This document shows, in pieces, positions 1-7,950 of a DNA stretch of 44,003 bases. Position 1 is the first letter of the stretch, and each line of letters begins with the position of its first letter. Source of the stretch: an uncultured Hungatella sp. (GTDB lineage Bacteria > Bacillota > Clostridia > Lachnospirales > Lachnospiraceae); assembly GCA_949879025.1 (NCBI GenBank), contig CATLBO010000017.1:1-44003 (forward strand), in the 5' to 3' direction. The translations under genes were made by a program, and so were the position numbers. The notes beneath the pieces are model-generated. The model had not been told where the DNA came from, did not search any database, and worked only from the letters and a program-made list of their open reading frames with translations.

Positions 1-189
1 GCGTCCCCTGCTTCCGCTGATACAGGGTTCTTCCCAGTGGTGAAGGGCGGCTCTGGCCACTTTTGCTGAAAAACCGCTGCGGCAGAAGCCAAGGCTGCAG
101 GTTCGGTCAATGCGGCACATATGCGGACACAGCTGGCAGTCTGTGTAACCAAAGGGGAAAGAGGCGGCTGTAGTCGGGATATTCTGCAT
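1..189 (-). CDS. Radical SAM protein, PflA-like (COG1313 type), N-terminal part only
   Basis: The minus strand is open from an ATG at 189 to the window edge, giving the first 63 residues of a longer protein. They contain the cysteine-rich lead-in CQLCPHMCRIDR followed by GFCRSG, then VARAALHHWEEPCISG. That arrangement is typical of the proteins annotated as putative pyruvate formate-lyase activating enzymes (radical SAM, COG1313), in which the CxxxCxxC cluster motif lies further downstream, outside this window. The substrate of this branch is not established. It is transcribed away from azlC and shares the intergenic region 190-288 with it. A weak purine-rich ribosome site (GTGAGAGA) precedes the start. 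Identification rests on the N-terminal motif alone. Confidence 0.72.
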   Translation of the reverse strand, partial: MQNIPTTAASFPFGYTDCQLCPHMCRIDRTCSLGFCRSGFSAKVARAALHHWEEPCISGSRGR

Positions 190-205
190 TTTTCTCTCAC
201 TTTCA

Positions 206-234
206 TTGACAAATATTAGGGAAAGGTCTAAAAT
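206..234 (+). promoter_or_regulatory. Sigma-A-type promoter of azlCD
   Basis: TTGACA at 206-211 and TAAAAT at 229-234 are separated by 17 bases. This near-consensus pair lies 54 bases upstream of the chosen azlC start. Confidence 0.65.
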
Positions 235-288
235 ATGTTACTATTATAAATGTAGAAGAGAAAAATGCAAGAAGAGAGGCAAAAAATT

Positions 289-1002
289 ATGGAAAAAAAG
301 TCAGCTCTTGCCTTTCAGTATGCGTTTCCGAAAACAGTCCCTGTTATGGTGGGATATATTTTCCTTGGAATGGCATACGGAATTTTGATGGAAGTAAATG
401 GATTTGGGATTTTATGGACATTGGCCATGAGCCTTTTGGTGTATGCAGGAAGTCTGCAGTATGTGGGAGTAACGCTGCTGGCGGCTGGGGTGAATCCTGT
501 CTATGCATTCCTTATGGGGCTGATGATCAATGCCCGCCATTTATTTTATGGAATTTCCATGCTTGGGAAATATCGGGACCTGAAGAGATTTAAGGCATAT
601 TTAATATTTGCTTTGACAGATGAGACTTTTTCTGTTGTGTGTAATGAGAAGGTGCCAAGAGCCATTGACAGGGAGTGGGTGTTTTTGTGGGTGTCACTTC
701 TGAACCAGTGCTATTGGGTTCTTGGAAGCGTCATGGGAAATGTTCTTGGAAGTGTGATAAGCTTTAATGCAAAAGGACTGGATTTTGCCCTGACTGCGTT
801 GTTTGTGGTGATTTTTACGGATCAGTGGAAAAGCAGAAAAGATCATGGACCGGCGCTGGCAGGGATGGCAGGATCAGTGATCTGCGTGTTCCTTTTTGGG
901 GCTGACACATTTATTATTCCGGCGATGATCGTGATTCTGGGCATATTGAGCATTGGATACCAAAGGGAAGCCAAAAGGGAGGTAAAGGAAATTGGACAGT
1001 GA
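289..1002 (+). CDS. azlC: AzlC family branched-chain amino acid exporter, large subunit
   Basis: This is the large membrane subunit of the AzlCD exporter family, which moves branched-chain amino acids (and analogues such as azaleucine) out of the cell. The 237-residue protein begins with a short basic head and then alternates hydrophobic segments. It has the family hallmark [13 protein letters not shown] near the N terminus and NARHLFYG in the middle, matching the conserved NxRHxLYG motif of AzlC. The ATG at 289 is preferred because GAGAGG sits nine bases upstream; an in-frame ATG at 265 would add eight residues. It overlaps azlD by 11 bases, so the two are translationally coupled. The family assignment is strong; the exact substrate is inferred. 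Confidence 0.9.
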   Translation: MEKKSALAFQYAFPKTVPVMVGYIFLGMAYGILMEVNGFGILWTLAMSLLVYAGSLQYVGVTLLAAGVNPVYAFLMGLMINARHLFYGISMLGKYRDLKRFKAYLIFALTDETFSVVCNEKVPRAIDREWVFLWVSLLNQCYWVLGSVMGNVLGSVISFNAKGLDFALTALFVVIFTDQWKSRKDHGPALAGMAGSVICVFLFGADTFIIPAMIVILGILSIGYQREAKREVKEIGQ

Positions 1003-1327
1003 GATGGTAAAGAGGATCTGCATAGCAGGGGCATTAGCAGGGGCAACTTTGATTACCCGGTTTCTTCCGTTTTTTCTGTTTCCTGCAGGGAAAAACATTC
1101 CCAAGTATGTCGAATACCTGGGAAAGACGCTTCCATATGCTACCATAGGCCTGTTGGTTGTATACTGCCTGAAGGATGTCCAGGTGTCGGCTGCTTCCCA
1201 TGGGCTTCCGGAACTGATATCCATTGCAGTAATCGTTATACTCCACTGGCGGAAAGGAAATTCCCTATTAAGCATCGGGGCAGGCACCGCAGTATATATG
1301 GCCCTTGTCCAGAGGGTATTTGTATAA
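992..1327 (+). CDS. azlD: AzlD family branched-chain amino acid exporter, small subunit
   Basis: A 111-residue, almost wholly hydrophobic protein that partners AzlC in the inner-membrane exporter. It shows the small-subunit pattern: an N-terminal helix ending in TRFLPFFLF (family motif TRxxPF), then [25 protein letters not shown]. The likely start is TTG at 992, with GGGAGG about nine bases upstream; an ATG at 1004 is the alternative. The start lies inside the end of azlC, the usual arrangement for this pair. A hairpin directly after the stop closes the operon. Confidence 0.87.
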   Translation: MDSEMVKRICIAGALAGATLITRFLPFFLFPAGKNIPKYVEYLGKTLPYATIGLLVVYCLKDVQVSAASHGLPELISIAVIVILHWRKGNSLLSIGAGTAVYMALVQRVFV

Positions 1328-1329
1328 GA

Positions 1330-1365
1330 GAAAGGGCTGTGTTTTCCGTGGAACACCGCCCTTTC
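1330..1365 (+). terminator. Hairpin terminator after azlCD
   Basis: GAAAGGGC at 1330-1337 pairs with GCCCTTTC at 1358-1365, with an inner GTGTT/AACAC helix. The following T-run is short (CCTTTTGG), so termination may be moderate. Confidence 0.55.
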
Positions 1366-1391
1366 CCTTTTGGTATCTGATTTCTATGCTG

Positions 1392-1568
1392 CTATTTCAC
1401 ATCCTCCGGATCTTTGGATGCAGCGGGTGTAAGGAAAGGATACATTTCCTCATAAAATTCCAGCTCTGCTTCTGTCTCCGGCAATGCGGGAATCAGGCCG
1501 GTACACTCCATGGAAGAAGCGACCGGATTGTTCAGATAATCATCCTTGTCTGCATTATAGATATCCAT
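1392..1568 (-). CDS. Small acidic orphan protein, 58 residues
   Basis: A 58-residue acidic protein of unknown function, containing the stretch ECTGLIPALPETEAE followed by FYEEMYPF. Similar short proteins with a CTGLIP..P motif are, from memory, common unnamed proteins in Lachnospiraceae and relatives. The start is fixed by a strong ribosome site: GTGAGGTGATGAAAATG, where GAGGTGA lies five bases before ATG 1568 (an upstream ATG at 1574 sits on the ribosome site itself). No signal peptide or membrane segment is seen. The same 17-base start region precedes the unrelated 58-residue gene at 28685-28861. It stands alone between azlD and the ABC importer, on the opposite strand. Confidence 0.68.
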   Translation of the reverse strand: MDIYNADKDDYLNNPVASSMECTGLIPALPETEAELEFYEEMYPFLTPAASKDPEDVK

Positions 1569-1659
1569 TTTCATCACCTCACCTATAGTGTTTGCCATAG
1601 CTGAAAAAAGTATTCGGAGATTTTGTAAAAATGAGCAGTGCTTCAATCTTTTTTGCGTC

Positions 1660-1689
1660 TGGACAGAAGCATAGAGAGAATGGTATAAT
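1660..1689 (+). promoter_or_regulatory. Promoter of the ABC importer operon
   Basis: TGGACA at 1660-1665 and a perfect TATAAT at 1684-1689, 18 bases apart, about 125 bases upstream of the lipoprotein gene. Confidence 0.5.
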
Positions 1690-1813
1690 GTCCAGGCAGG
1701 ACGTGAATTTGTTTTAAAAATCCGCAGCCAGGCGTATGCAGGCTTGTTTTGCAGATTTACGGCCAATACTAACCCGGAAGAATACTTACGGGAAAGAAAG
1801 AGAGGATTGTTTT

Positions 1814-2926
1814 ATGAGGAAAGCATTATCAATTTTTATGGCATGTGCCATGACAGCAGCTGCATTGGCAGGCTGCTCACCTTCAGGACAGGGAAACAGC
1901 AGCGAGACGGCGGCATCCATGGAGAGTACGCCAGCTGAGACTTCCAGAGAAGCTGAAACTGCCAAAAACCAGGAGGCGGAAAGCAGCACAGAGGCAGAAG
2001 CCAGTCAGGAAGCACCAGGAGAATCCCAGGTGCTGCGTATCGGATCGCTGAAGGGACCAACTACCATGGGACTGGTGTCTTTGATGGACAAAGCTGCTAA
2101 AGGGGAAAGCCAGGGAGCTTATGAGTTTACCATGGTTACTGCTGCAGACGAGCTGGTGGGCAAGGTGGTGTCAGGCAATGTGGATATTGCGCTGGTTCCG
2201 GCTAATATGGCCGGTATTTTGTATCAGAAGACCAATCAGGGGATTCAGGTGCTGAATATCAATACACTGGGGGTTTTGTATATAGTGGCAGCTGATGATT
2301 CTATTAAGGCTATTTCTGATCTTAAGGGAAAAACCGTATATATGACAGGAAAGGGAACGACTCCTGACTATGTGTTCCAATATTTGCTGAAAGGCAATGG
2401 ACTTAAAGAGGGGGACGTTACAGTTGAGTATAAATCTGAGGCTGCAGAGGTGGCAGCGGTTTTAAAGAAGCAGCCAAATGCTGTCGGCCTTCTGCCGCAG
2501 CCATTTGTGACTGTGGCTATGGCGCAGAATGAGAATCTTAAAATGGTTATGGATCTGACAGAGCAGTGGGACGGTCTCCAGGCGGAAGGAGGCGGAAGCC
2601 TGGTAACAGGGGTTACGGTGTGCCGCAAAGAGATACTGGAAGACCGCCGCATGGCAGAGGCAGTGAAGGTGTTTATGCAGGAGCATTGGGGATCTGCAGA
2701 TTTTGCCAATGCCCATGTGGAGGAAACAGCTCAGCTTGTGGCAGAGGCAGGGATTATTGAGAAAGCGCCTGTGGCGCAGAAAGCCCTTCCCTACTGCAGC
2801 ATTGTGTGTATAGAGGGTGAAGAGATGAGAGGGATGCTGTCAGGCTATTTGAATGTACTGTATGAACAGGAGCCATCTTCTGTAGGCGGCAGTGTTCCGG
2901 ACGACGGGTTTTACTATGTTCCATAG
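1814..2926 (+). CDS. ABC transporter substrate-binding lipoprotein (SsuA/THI5-like)
   Basis: This 370-residue secreted lipoprotein should capture a small solute outside the membrane and deliver it to the permease encoded next. A basic N terminus, hydrophobic segment and lipobox LAGC (Cys20) are visible. A Ser/Glu/Ala-rich linker of about 40 residues follows, and then a periplasmic-binding-fold domain beginning VLRIGSLKGPTTMGL. Features such as GNVDIALVPANMAGILY and ISDLKGKTVYMTGKGTTPDYVF are typical of the NMT1/THI5/SsuA group (nitrate, sulfonate, taurine, pyrimidine). The ligand cannot be told from sequence. The ATG at 1814 is chosen because it opens a proper signal peptide and follows AGAGAGG. 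It leads a three-gene operon, with eight bases before the permease. Confidence 0.88.
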   Translation: MRKALSIFMACAMTAAALAGCSPSGQGNSSETAASMESTPAETSREAETAKNQEAESSTEAEASQEAPGESQVLRIGSLKGPTTMGLVSLMDKAAKGESQGAYEFTMVTAADELVGKVVSGNVDIALVPANMAGILYQKTNQGIQVLNINTLGVLYIVAADDSIKAISDLKGKTVYMTGKGTTPDYVFQYLLKGNGLKEGDVTVEYKSEAAEVAAVLKKQPNAVGLLPQPFVTVAMAQNENLKMVMDLTEQWDGLQAEGGGSLVTGVTVCRKEILEDRRMAEAVKVFMQEHWGSADFANAHVEETAQLVAEAGIIEKAPVAQKALPYCSIVCIEGEEMRGMLSGYLNVLYEQEPSSVGGSVPDDGFYYVP

Positions 2927-2934
2927 GAGAAGTC

Positions 2935-3708
2935 ATGAAATGTAACGGTATAAAATGGGGAAGCAGGCTGCTGGCAGCAGGATTTTGGCTGCTGGTCTGG
3001 CAGCTTGCCGCCTTTGTTATTGGTAATCATATTATCCTTGTGGGGCCGTGGGATACGGTTCTGGCTTTGGGGCGCCTGATTCCTGACTGGGATTTCTGGC
3101 GCTCCATTGCCTCTTCTTTTGGAAAAATTACTATGGGGTTTTTGTCAGCTTTTGCCGCAGGGATAGCGTTAGGCGGCATAGGGTACTGCATAACGCCGGT
3201 AAAAGAACTGATGGAACCGATTATGGCACTGCTGAAAGCAGTTCCGGTGGCTTCTTTTGTGATTTTGGCTTTGATATGGGCAGGATCGGCAAACCTGTCA
3301 GTTCTCATTGCATTTATTGTGGTGCTGCCTATGATCTATATCAATACTCTGGCAGGTCTTGAAAGTACGGATATAAAATTGCTGGAGATGGCCAGAGTTT
3401 TTCGAATAACGATCTGGAAGAAGATTCGCTATATCTATGTACCGGCACTTCTTCCTTACCTGAGAAGCGGCTGCAGGATCGCTTTGGGCATGAGCTGGAA
3501 GTCCGGCGTTGCGGCTGAAGTTATCGGGGTTCCGGACCACTCTATAGGAGAGAAACTATATATGGCGAAGATTTATTTGAATACTGCGGACGTTCTGGCT
3601 TGGACCGCTGTAATTATTCTGGTCAGCGTGCTGTTTGAGAAGGCTGTTCTGGGACTTTTGGACTGCCTTGTTCCGCAAGGAGGGGTATATGAGTCTGACG
3701 GTTCGTAA
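2935..3708 (+). CDS. ABC transporter permease (SsuC/MetI-like fold)
   Basis: A 257-residue integral membrane protein forming the channel of the importer. Hydrophobic helices alternate through its length. The cytoplasmic coupling loop is recognisable around ARVFRITIWKKIRYIYVPALLPYL, matching the EAA-type loop of the binding-protein-dependent permeases for sulfonates, nitrate and taurine. The N-terminal stretch WQLAAFVIGNHIILVGP and the following segment are also typical of SsuC/TauC proteins. The start has GGAG seven bases upstream. The end overlaps the ATPase gene by 20 bases, implying coupled translation. Confidence 0.88.
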   Translation: MKCNGIKWGSRLLAAGFWLLVWQLAAFVIGNHIILVGPWDTVLALGRLIPDWDFWRSIASSFGKITMGFLSAFAAGIALGGIGYCITPVKELMEPIMALLKAVPVASFVILALIWAGSANLSVLIAFIVVLPMIYINTLAGLESTDIKLLEMARVFRITIWKKIRYIYVPALLPYLRSGCRIALGMSWKSGVAAEVIGVPDHSIGEKLYMAKIYLNTADVLAWTAVIILVSVLFEKAVLGLLDCLVPQGGVYESDGS

Positions 3709-4270
3709 TTTGAGCAAGGCATTTGGAGATCTCCAGGTACTTCAGGAGGTAAACCTTGCCTTTCGGGATAATGGGATCTACTGCCTTATGGGCGCTTCAG
3801 GAACGGGAAAGACCACATTTCTCAGGATTCTCATGGGGCTTTGCAAGGCTGATTCGGGGGAGATAGAGGGAGTGGAGGGGAAGCGGTTCAGTGTGGTTTT
3901 TCAGGAGGACAGGCTGTGTGAGAGCTATACGCCGCTTGACAATGTAATGATGGCAGCAGAGCGATCCATGACCAGGGAAAACGCAAAAAAGGAGCTGTGC
4001 CGGCTTTTGCCAAAGGAGTCTGTTTTACGGCCTGTGCATACACTAAGCGGCGGCATGAAGCGGAGAACGGCAGTATGCAGAGCGCTTCTTGCCGCCTATG
4101 ATATTCTTCTCATGGATGAGCCCTTCACAGGGCTGGATGAGGATACAAAGAGACAAGTGATACAGTATGTGCGGGAAAAGACAGATGGAAAACTGGTGAT
4201 TTTGTCTACCCATATAGAAGAGGACGCAAGGGAACTGGGGGCTCAGGTGGTAAGGCTGGATCATGCCTGA
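3689..4270 (+). CDS. ABC transporter ATP-binding protein, short SsuB-like form
   Basis: This is the ATPase that powers the preceding importer from the cytoplasmic face. Walker A GASGTGKTT, the signature LSGGMKRRTAVCRAL, Walker B ILLMDEPFTGLD and a switch histidine in LSTHIEED are all present, so it should be active. At 193 residues it is roughly 50 shorter than typical SsuB/TauB proteins; what is missing is the C-terminal tail after the H-loop and part of the segment before the Q-loop (VVFQED). The ATG at 3689 is chosen because GGAGGGG is just upstream. It lies inside the permease gene. Nothing indicates a frameshift, so the short length looks native. Confidence 0.87.
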   Translation: MSLTVRNLSKAFGDLQVLQEVNLAFRDNGIYCLMGASGTGKTTFLRILMGLCKADSGEIEGVEGKRFSVVFQEDRLCESYTPLDNVMMAAERSMTRENAKKELCRLLPKESVLRPVHTLSGGMKRRTAVCRALLAAYDILLMDEPFTGLDEDTKRQVIQYVREKTDGKLVILSTHIEEDARELGAQVVRLDHA

Positions 4271-4386
4271 AAATTAAAAACTGCACAATTCCAGGCATAA
4301 AACGGACAGAGTCACGATACTGTGTATTTGGCAGTAACAGTGAGATCAAGAATAGAGAAAATAATTATACGGAAGACCGGAACAAA

Positions 4387-4411
4387 AAAAGTGCTTGAAA
4401 CAAGCACTTTT
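4387..4411 (-). terminator. Rho-independent terminator of the tRNA-Leu gene
   Basis: On the minus strand AAAAGTGCTTG, a three-base loop and CAAGCACTTTT form a perfect 11-bp stem that runs into a T-tract (4384-4390 complement), immediately after the tRNA 3' end. Confidence 0.85.
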
Positions 4412-4412
4412 A

Positions 4413-4492
4413 TGCGGATAACAGGAATCGAACCTGCACGGTCTCCCACCAGAACCTAAATCTGGCGCGTCTGCCAATTCCGCCATATCCGC
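4413..4492 (-). tRNA. tRNA-Leu, anticodon UAG
   Basis: On the minus strand the gene starts GCGGATATGG and ends TATCCGCA, giving a seven-pair acceptor stem and discriminator A. The D-arm GGCGGAATTGGCAGACGC is typical of tRNA-Leu. The anticodon stem CCAGA/TCTGG encloses the loop TTTAGGT, so the anticodon is TAG (reads CUA and other CUN codons). The variable arm is long, as expected for a class II tRNA, and the T-loop is GGTTCGATTCC. The CCA end is not encoded and must be added after transcription. It has its own promoter and terminator. Confidence 0.96.
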
Positions 4493-4510
4493 AGATTGAA
4501 ACTATTGAAC

Positions 4511-4539
4511 ATTGTATCAAAGGCAATTGTATTTGTCAA
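4511..4539 (-). promoter_or_regulatory. Promoter of tRNA-Leu
   Basis: Read on the minus strand, TTGACA (4539-4534) and TACAAT (4516-4511) are exactly 17 bases apart, ending 19 bases before the tRNA 5' end: a near-perfect strong promoter. Confidence 0.85.
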
Positions 4540-4625
4540 TACAGATCCTTAAGGTTCCCACTAAGTGGTATAGCAGTTATTTGGAGAAATGGCAAAAAAA
4601 ATCAGGAAAAAATAGGTGAAAGTAA

Positions 4626-4654
4626 TTGATAAAAATATCACAATATGCGATAAT
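4626..4654 (+). promoter_or_regulatory. Promoter of the hydrogenase operon
   Basis: TTGATA at 4626-4631 and GATAAT at 4649-4654 with a 17-base spacer, 53 bases before the first gene of the operon. Confidence 0.65.
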
Positions 4655-4707
4655 AGAAAAAGCTATGAAGTTTTTAAAATAAATTTTAATATGCGGAGGG
4701 ATAAGTT

Positions 4708-4950
4708 ATGAAAGTAACCATTTGTATTGGAAGTGCGTGTCACTTAAAGGGGTCAAGAGAGATTATTAAGGAGATGCAGGAACTGGTTGCGGCAAACGGC
4801 GTAAAGGACAAGGTGGATTTAAATGGTGCGTTCTGCAGCGGCAACTGTGTTAAAGAAGGCGTGTGCGTAACCGTAGACGGGACTTTGCATTCCTTAAAGC
4901 CTGAGGACTGCAGCGAGTTCTTTAATAAGGAAATTTTAGGGAGGCTGTAA
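4708..4950 (+). CDS. Thioredoxin-like [2Fe-2S] ferredoxin (NuoE/HydC C-terminal type)
   Basis: An 80-residue electron carrier equivalent to the cluster-binding half of NuoE-type subunits of complex I and of bifurcating hydrogenases. It carries the four expected cysteines: CIGSAC near the N terminus (Cys6, Cys11) and FCSGNC in the second half (Cys43, Cys47). These bind one [2Fe-2S] cluster in a thioredoxin fold. The usual N-terminal helical domain of NuoE is absent. Stand-alone small forms like this are typical partners in sensory hydrogenase operons. A GGAGGG ribosome site precedes the start, and the next gene begins two bases after its stop, so it probably passes electrons to or from the hydrogenase encoded next. 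Confidence 0.87.
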   Translation: MKVTICIGSACHLKGSREIIKEMQELVAANGVKDKVDLNGAFCSGNCVKEGVCVTVDGTLHSLKPEDCSEFFNKEILGRL

Positions 4951-4952
4951 TC

Positions 4953-6686
4953 ATGGCAATCATTGATTTCAAGGCTACGAAGTGTAAGCATTGTTATAAA
5001 TGCGTCCGCAACTGTGAAGTCAAAGCGATCATGATTAAAGACGGCCGGGCGGAAATTATGCCTGAGAAGTGTATTCTGTGCGGAACCTGTCTGCAGATCT
5101 GCCCTCAGTCGGCTAAGAAGCTGGTCAGCGATCTGAGCAAGGTAAAGGGATATATTTTAAGTGGTCAGAAGGTAGTTGTGTCCATCGCTCCTTCTTATAT
5201 GGGACTGCTGAAATATAAAACCATAGGGCAGGTAAAGGCGGCGTTAAAGAAGCTGGGATTTGCGGACGTCAGGGAAACATCTGAGGGGGCGGTGCTGGTG
5301 ACGGAAGAATATACCAGGTTGCTTCAGGAAGGAAAGATGGAGAATATCATCACTACCTGCTGTCCCAGCGTGAATGACCTGATTGAAATTTATTATCCTC
5401 AGCTGGTGCCTTATCTGGCGCCGGTGGTATCACCGATGATTGCCCATGGGCGGCTTCTTAAAAATGAGTACGGGCAGGATACAAAAGTGGTGTTCCTTGG
5501 GCCGTGTATTGCCAAGAAGAAAGAATCTCAAGACCCCAGGCATGAAAACTGTATTGATGCGGTGCTTAATTTTAATGATATCCAAAGCTGGCTGAAGGAT
5601 GAAGACATCTGCATTGAGGAATGCGAGGATGATCCTTTTGAGCGTATGAATCCAAAGGTAAACCGGCTGTATCCTGTAACCAGCGGGGTCATCAGCTCTG
5701 TACTTGCCACAGAAGGCAGAGTGGACTCTTACCGCAAATTTTATGTCCATGGGACAAAGAACTGTGTGGATCTGTGTGAAAGCATTACCAGGGGAGAGAT
5801 TAAAGGATGCTTTATTGAACTGAACAACTGTGCAGGCGGATGTATCCAGGGGCCGACAGTGGAAGACGACACGGTCTCCCGGTTTAAGGTGAAGATGGAT
5901 ATGGAGGATGCCATTAAGAAAGACCCTGTAGATTCCAAGACAGTTGCTCAGATGCTGGTGGATGTACAGATGGAAAAGACATTTATGGATCGCTCGTCCA
6001 GGGAGCCTATGCCTACGGAGGAAGAAATTCGGGCTATTTTGCGTGAGACGGGAAAGAACCGTCCGGAAGACGAGTTAAACTGCGGCGCCTGCGGTTATCC
6101 TACTTGCCGCGAGAAGGCCATAGCCGTTTTCCAGAAGAAAGCGGAACTGAATATGTGCATTCCGTTTATGCATGCCAAGTCGGAATCATTTGCCAATCTG
6201 GTTATGGAGACATCGCCGAATATTGTTCTCATTGTGGATAAGGATATGAAGGTTATGGAATATTCTGCAGTAGGCGAGAAATATTTCGGAAAAACCCGGG
6301 CCGAAGCTCTGGATATGTATCTGTATGAATTTATTGATCCGGTAGATTTCCAATGGGTGTATGACACGCATCAGAGCATTCACGGTAAGAGGGTTAAGTA
6401 TGAGGAGTATAACCTGTCTACGCTTCAGAATATTGTATACATAGAGAAGGAAGACGTGGTTCTGGCCACATTTATCGATATTACAAAAGAAGAGGAGCAG
6501 GCTAAGGCTGATTATGACAAGAAGCTGGAGACTGTTGACTTGGCTCAGAGAGTTATTCATAAGCAGATGATGGTGGCTCAGCAGATTGCCGGGCTTTTGG
6601 GAGAAACCACAGCAGATACGAAGACGACCCTTACGAAACTTTGTCAGTCCATGCTGGAGGACGGGAATGAAAGCGAGGTTCGATAG
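4953..6686 (+). CDS. Sensory [FeFe] hydrogenase with PAS domain (group C, HydS-type)
   Basis: A 577-residue protein combining an H-cluster domain with a sensor domain. Two [4Fe-4S] sites lie at the N terminus (Cys11/14/17/21 and Cys40/43/46/50). The three H-cluster signatures follow: L1 TTCCPSV (Cys136-137), L2 LGPCIAKKKE (Cys185), and L3 NNCAGGC (Cys293 and Cys297). Compared with catalytic group A enzymes, the Met of the L2 motif MPC is Gly here and L3 is altered, as in group C proteins. A further four-Cys iron-sulfur module (CGACGYPTC from Cys377) and a PAS domain (roughly 412-510) with a C-terminal helix follow. Such proteins are thought to sense H2 or redox state and signal to a partner. 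The next gene, starting directly at its stop codon, encodes a PP2C-type phosphatase, the expected output. Confidence 0.88.
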   Translation: MAIIDFKATKCKHCYKCVRNCEVKAIMIKDGRAEIMPEKCILCGTCLQICPQSAKKLVSDLSKVKGYILSGQKVVVSIAPSYMGLLKYKTIGQVKAALKKLGFADVRETSEGAVLVTEEYTRLLQEGKMENIITTCCPSVNDLIEIYYPQLVPYLAPVVSPMIAHGRLLKNEYGQDTKVVFLGPCIAKKKESQDPRHENCIDAVLNFNDIQSWLKDEDICIEECEDDPFERMNPKVNRLYPVTSGVISSVLATEGRVDSYRKFYVHGTKNCVDLCESITRGEIKGCFIELNNCAGGCIQGPTVEDDTVSRFKVKMDMEDAIKKDPVDSKTVAQMLVDVQMEKTFMDRSSREPMPTEEEIRAILRETGKNRPEDELNCGACGYPTCREKAIAVFQKKAELNMCIPFMHAKSESFANLVMETSPNIVLIVDKDMKVMEYSAVGEKYFGKTRAEALDMYLYEFIDPVDFQWVYDTHQSIHGKRVKYEEYNLSTLQNIVYIEKEDVVLATFIDITKEEEQAKADYDKKLETVDLAQRVIHKQMMVAQQIAGLLGETTADTKTTLTKLCQSMLEDGNESEVR

Positions 6687-7865
6687 ATGGGAGTTACAGT
6701 TGACGTTGCTTATAAAAGCCTGAATAAATTTACAGAGATACTCTGCGGCGACAGCGTGGAGATTTTGAAGACCGTTGACTCTGACATTTTGATTCTGGCA
6801 GACGGTATGGGCAGCGGCGTTAAGGCCAACATCCTGTCTACCCTGACCAGCAAGATTCTGGGAACTATGTTTTTAAACGGCGCCACTTTGGATGAGTGCG
6901 TGGATACTATTGTGGAGACTCTGCCAGTATGTCAGGTACGGGGAGTGGCATACTCCACATTCAGCATTCTGCAGGTTTTCCACAGCGGTGATGCCTATCT
7001 GGTGGAGTTTGACAATCCCGGCTGCATTTTTATCCGGGACGGCAAGCTGATGGAAATTCCCCAAAGCATCCGGGAGATTGACGGCAAGAAAATTAATGAG
7101 TTTCGATTCCGGGTAAAAAAGGGAGACGCACTGATTCTGATGAGCGACGGTACCATCCATGCAGGCGTGGGGCAGCTGCTGAATTTTGGCTGGCTGTGGG
7201 AAGACATTGCAGATTATGCGGTGAAGGAATATGGAAAGACCGTGTCGGCTGTGCGTCTGGCTACGGCTATATGCCATGCCTGTGACGAACTTTATATGTT
7301 CCGGCCGGGGGATGATACTACTGTAGCCTGCATGCGGATCATTGACAGCAAGCCAGTGCATCTTATGACCGGGCCGGCCAGCAATGCGGATGACGATGAG
7401 CGGATGGTGGCGGACTTTGTAGGGGACCCAAATGCAAGAACCATTGTATGCGGAGGAACCAGTTCCACCATTGTATCGAGAGTGCTGAAGAAGCCTTTGG
7501 ATGTTTCCCTGGATTATGTTGACCCGGAGATCCCGCCTATTGCTTTTATGGAAGGCATAGACCTGGTAACTGAGGGAGTGCTGACATTGAACCGGGTGCT
7601 GCAGCTTTTAAGGCGGTATGTGAAAAAGGAAAGCGTGGCAGAGGATTTCTTTGAAGAGCTGGATAAGCCCAACGGAGGCTCCATGGTTGCCAAGATGATC
7701 ATCGAAGACTGTACGGAGATTCATCTCTTTGTGGGGAAGGCCATTAACAGCGCTTACCAGAACCCGGGGCTGCCCTTTGATCTGGGTATCCGGCAGAATC
7801 TGGTGGAACAGCTTAAGAATACTTTGGAGGAAATGGGGAAACCGGTGACGGTAACCTATTACTAA
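6687..7865 (+). CDS. SpoIIE/PP2C-family serine phosphatase, partner of the sensory hydrogenase
   Basis: A 392-residue cytoplasmic phosphatase of the SpoIIE branch. The metal-binding motifs are visible: ILADGMGSG near residue 35 and ILMSDGTIHAG near residue 150, with VAYSTFSILQV between them. The last 170 residues (after RIIDSKPVHLM) form a second domain, with GGTSSTIVSRVLKK and GIDLVTEGVLTLNRV, that is typical of phosphatases linked to hydrogenases rather than of SpoIIE itself. There is no membrane segment. It begins immediately after the hydrogenase stop, so the two are probably made in equal amount. The likely role is to remove phosphate from a protein target under control of the upstream sensor; the target is unknown. 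Confidence 0.83.
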   Translation: MGVTVDVAYKSLNKFTEILCGDSVEILKTVDSDILILADGMGSGVKANILSTLTSKILGTMFLNGATLDECVDTIVETLPVCQVRGVAYSTFSILQVFHSGDAYLVEFDNPGCIFIRDGKLMEIPQSIREIDGKKINEFRFRVKKGDALILMSDGTIHAGVGQLLNFGWLWEDIADYAVKEYGKTVSAVRLATAICHACDELYMFRPGDDTTVACMRIIDSKPVHLMTGPASNADDDERMVADFVGDPNARTIVCGGTSSTIVSRVLKKPLDVSLDYVDPEIPPIAFMEGIDLVTEGVLTLNRVLQLLRRYVKKESVAEDFFEELDKPNGGSMVAKMIIEDCTEIHLFVGKAINSAYQNPGLPFDLGIRQNLVEQLKNTLEEMGKPVTVTYY

Positions 7866-7950
7866 TTGACAGCAATAGAGAAAGCTGGCCAGAGTGAAGA
7901 TTTCTTTTGGCCGGCAGAACAGGAAGGAAAGAAGAGGAGGAGAAAAAGGG

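Noticed and set aside
265..288. Earlier in-frame ATG for azlC
   Set aside because: The ATG at 289 has a better placed GAGAGG and starts at the usual point for the family; the eight extra residues (MQEERQKI) are polar and not typical.
4263..4299. ATGCCTG/CAGGCAT inverted repeat after the importer operon
   Set aside because: Seven base pairs around a loop of over 20 bases without a T-tract; not convincing as a terminator.
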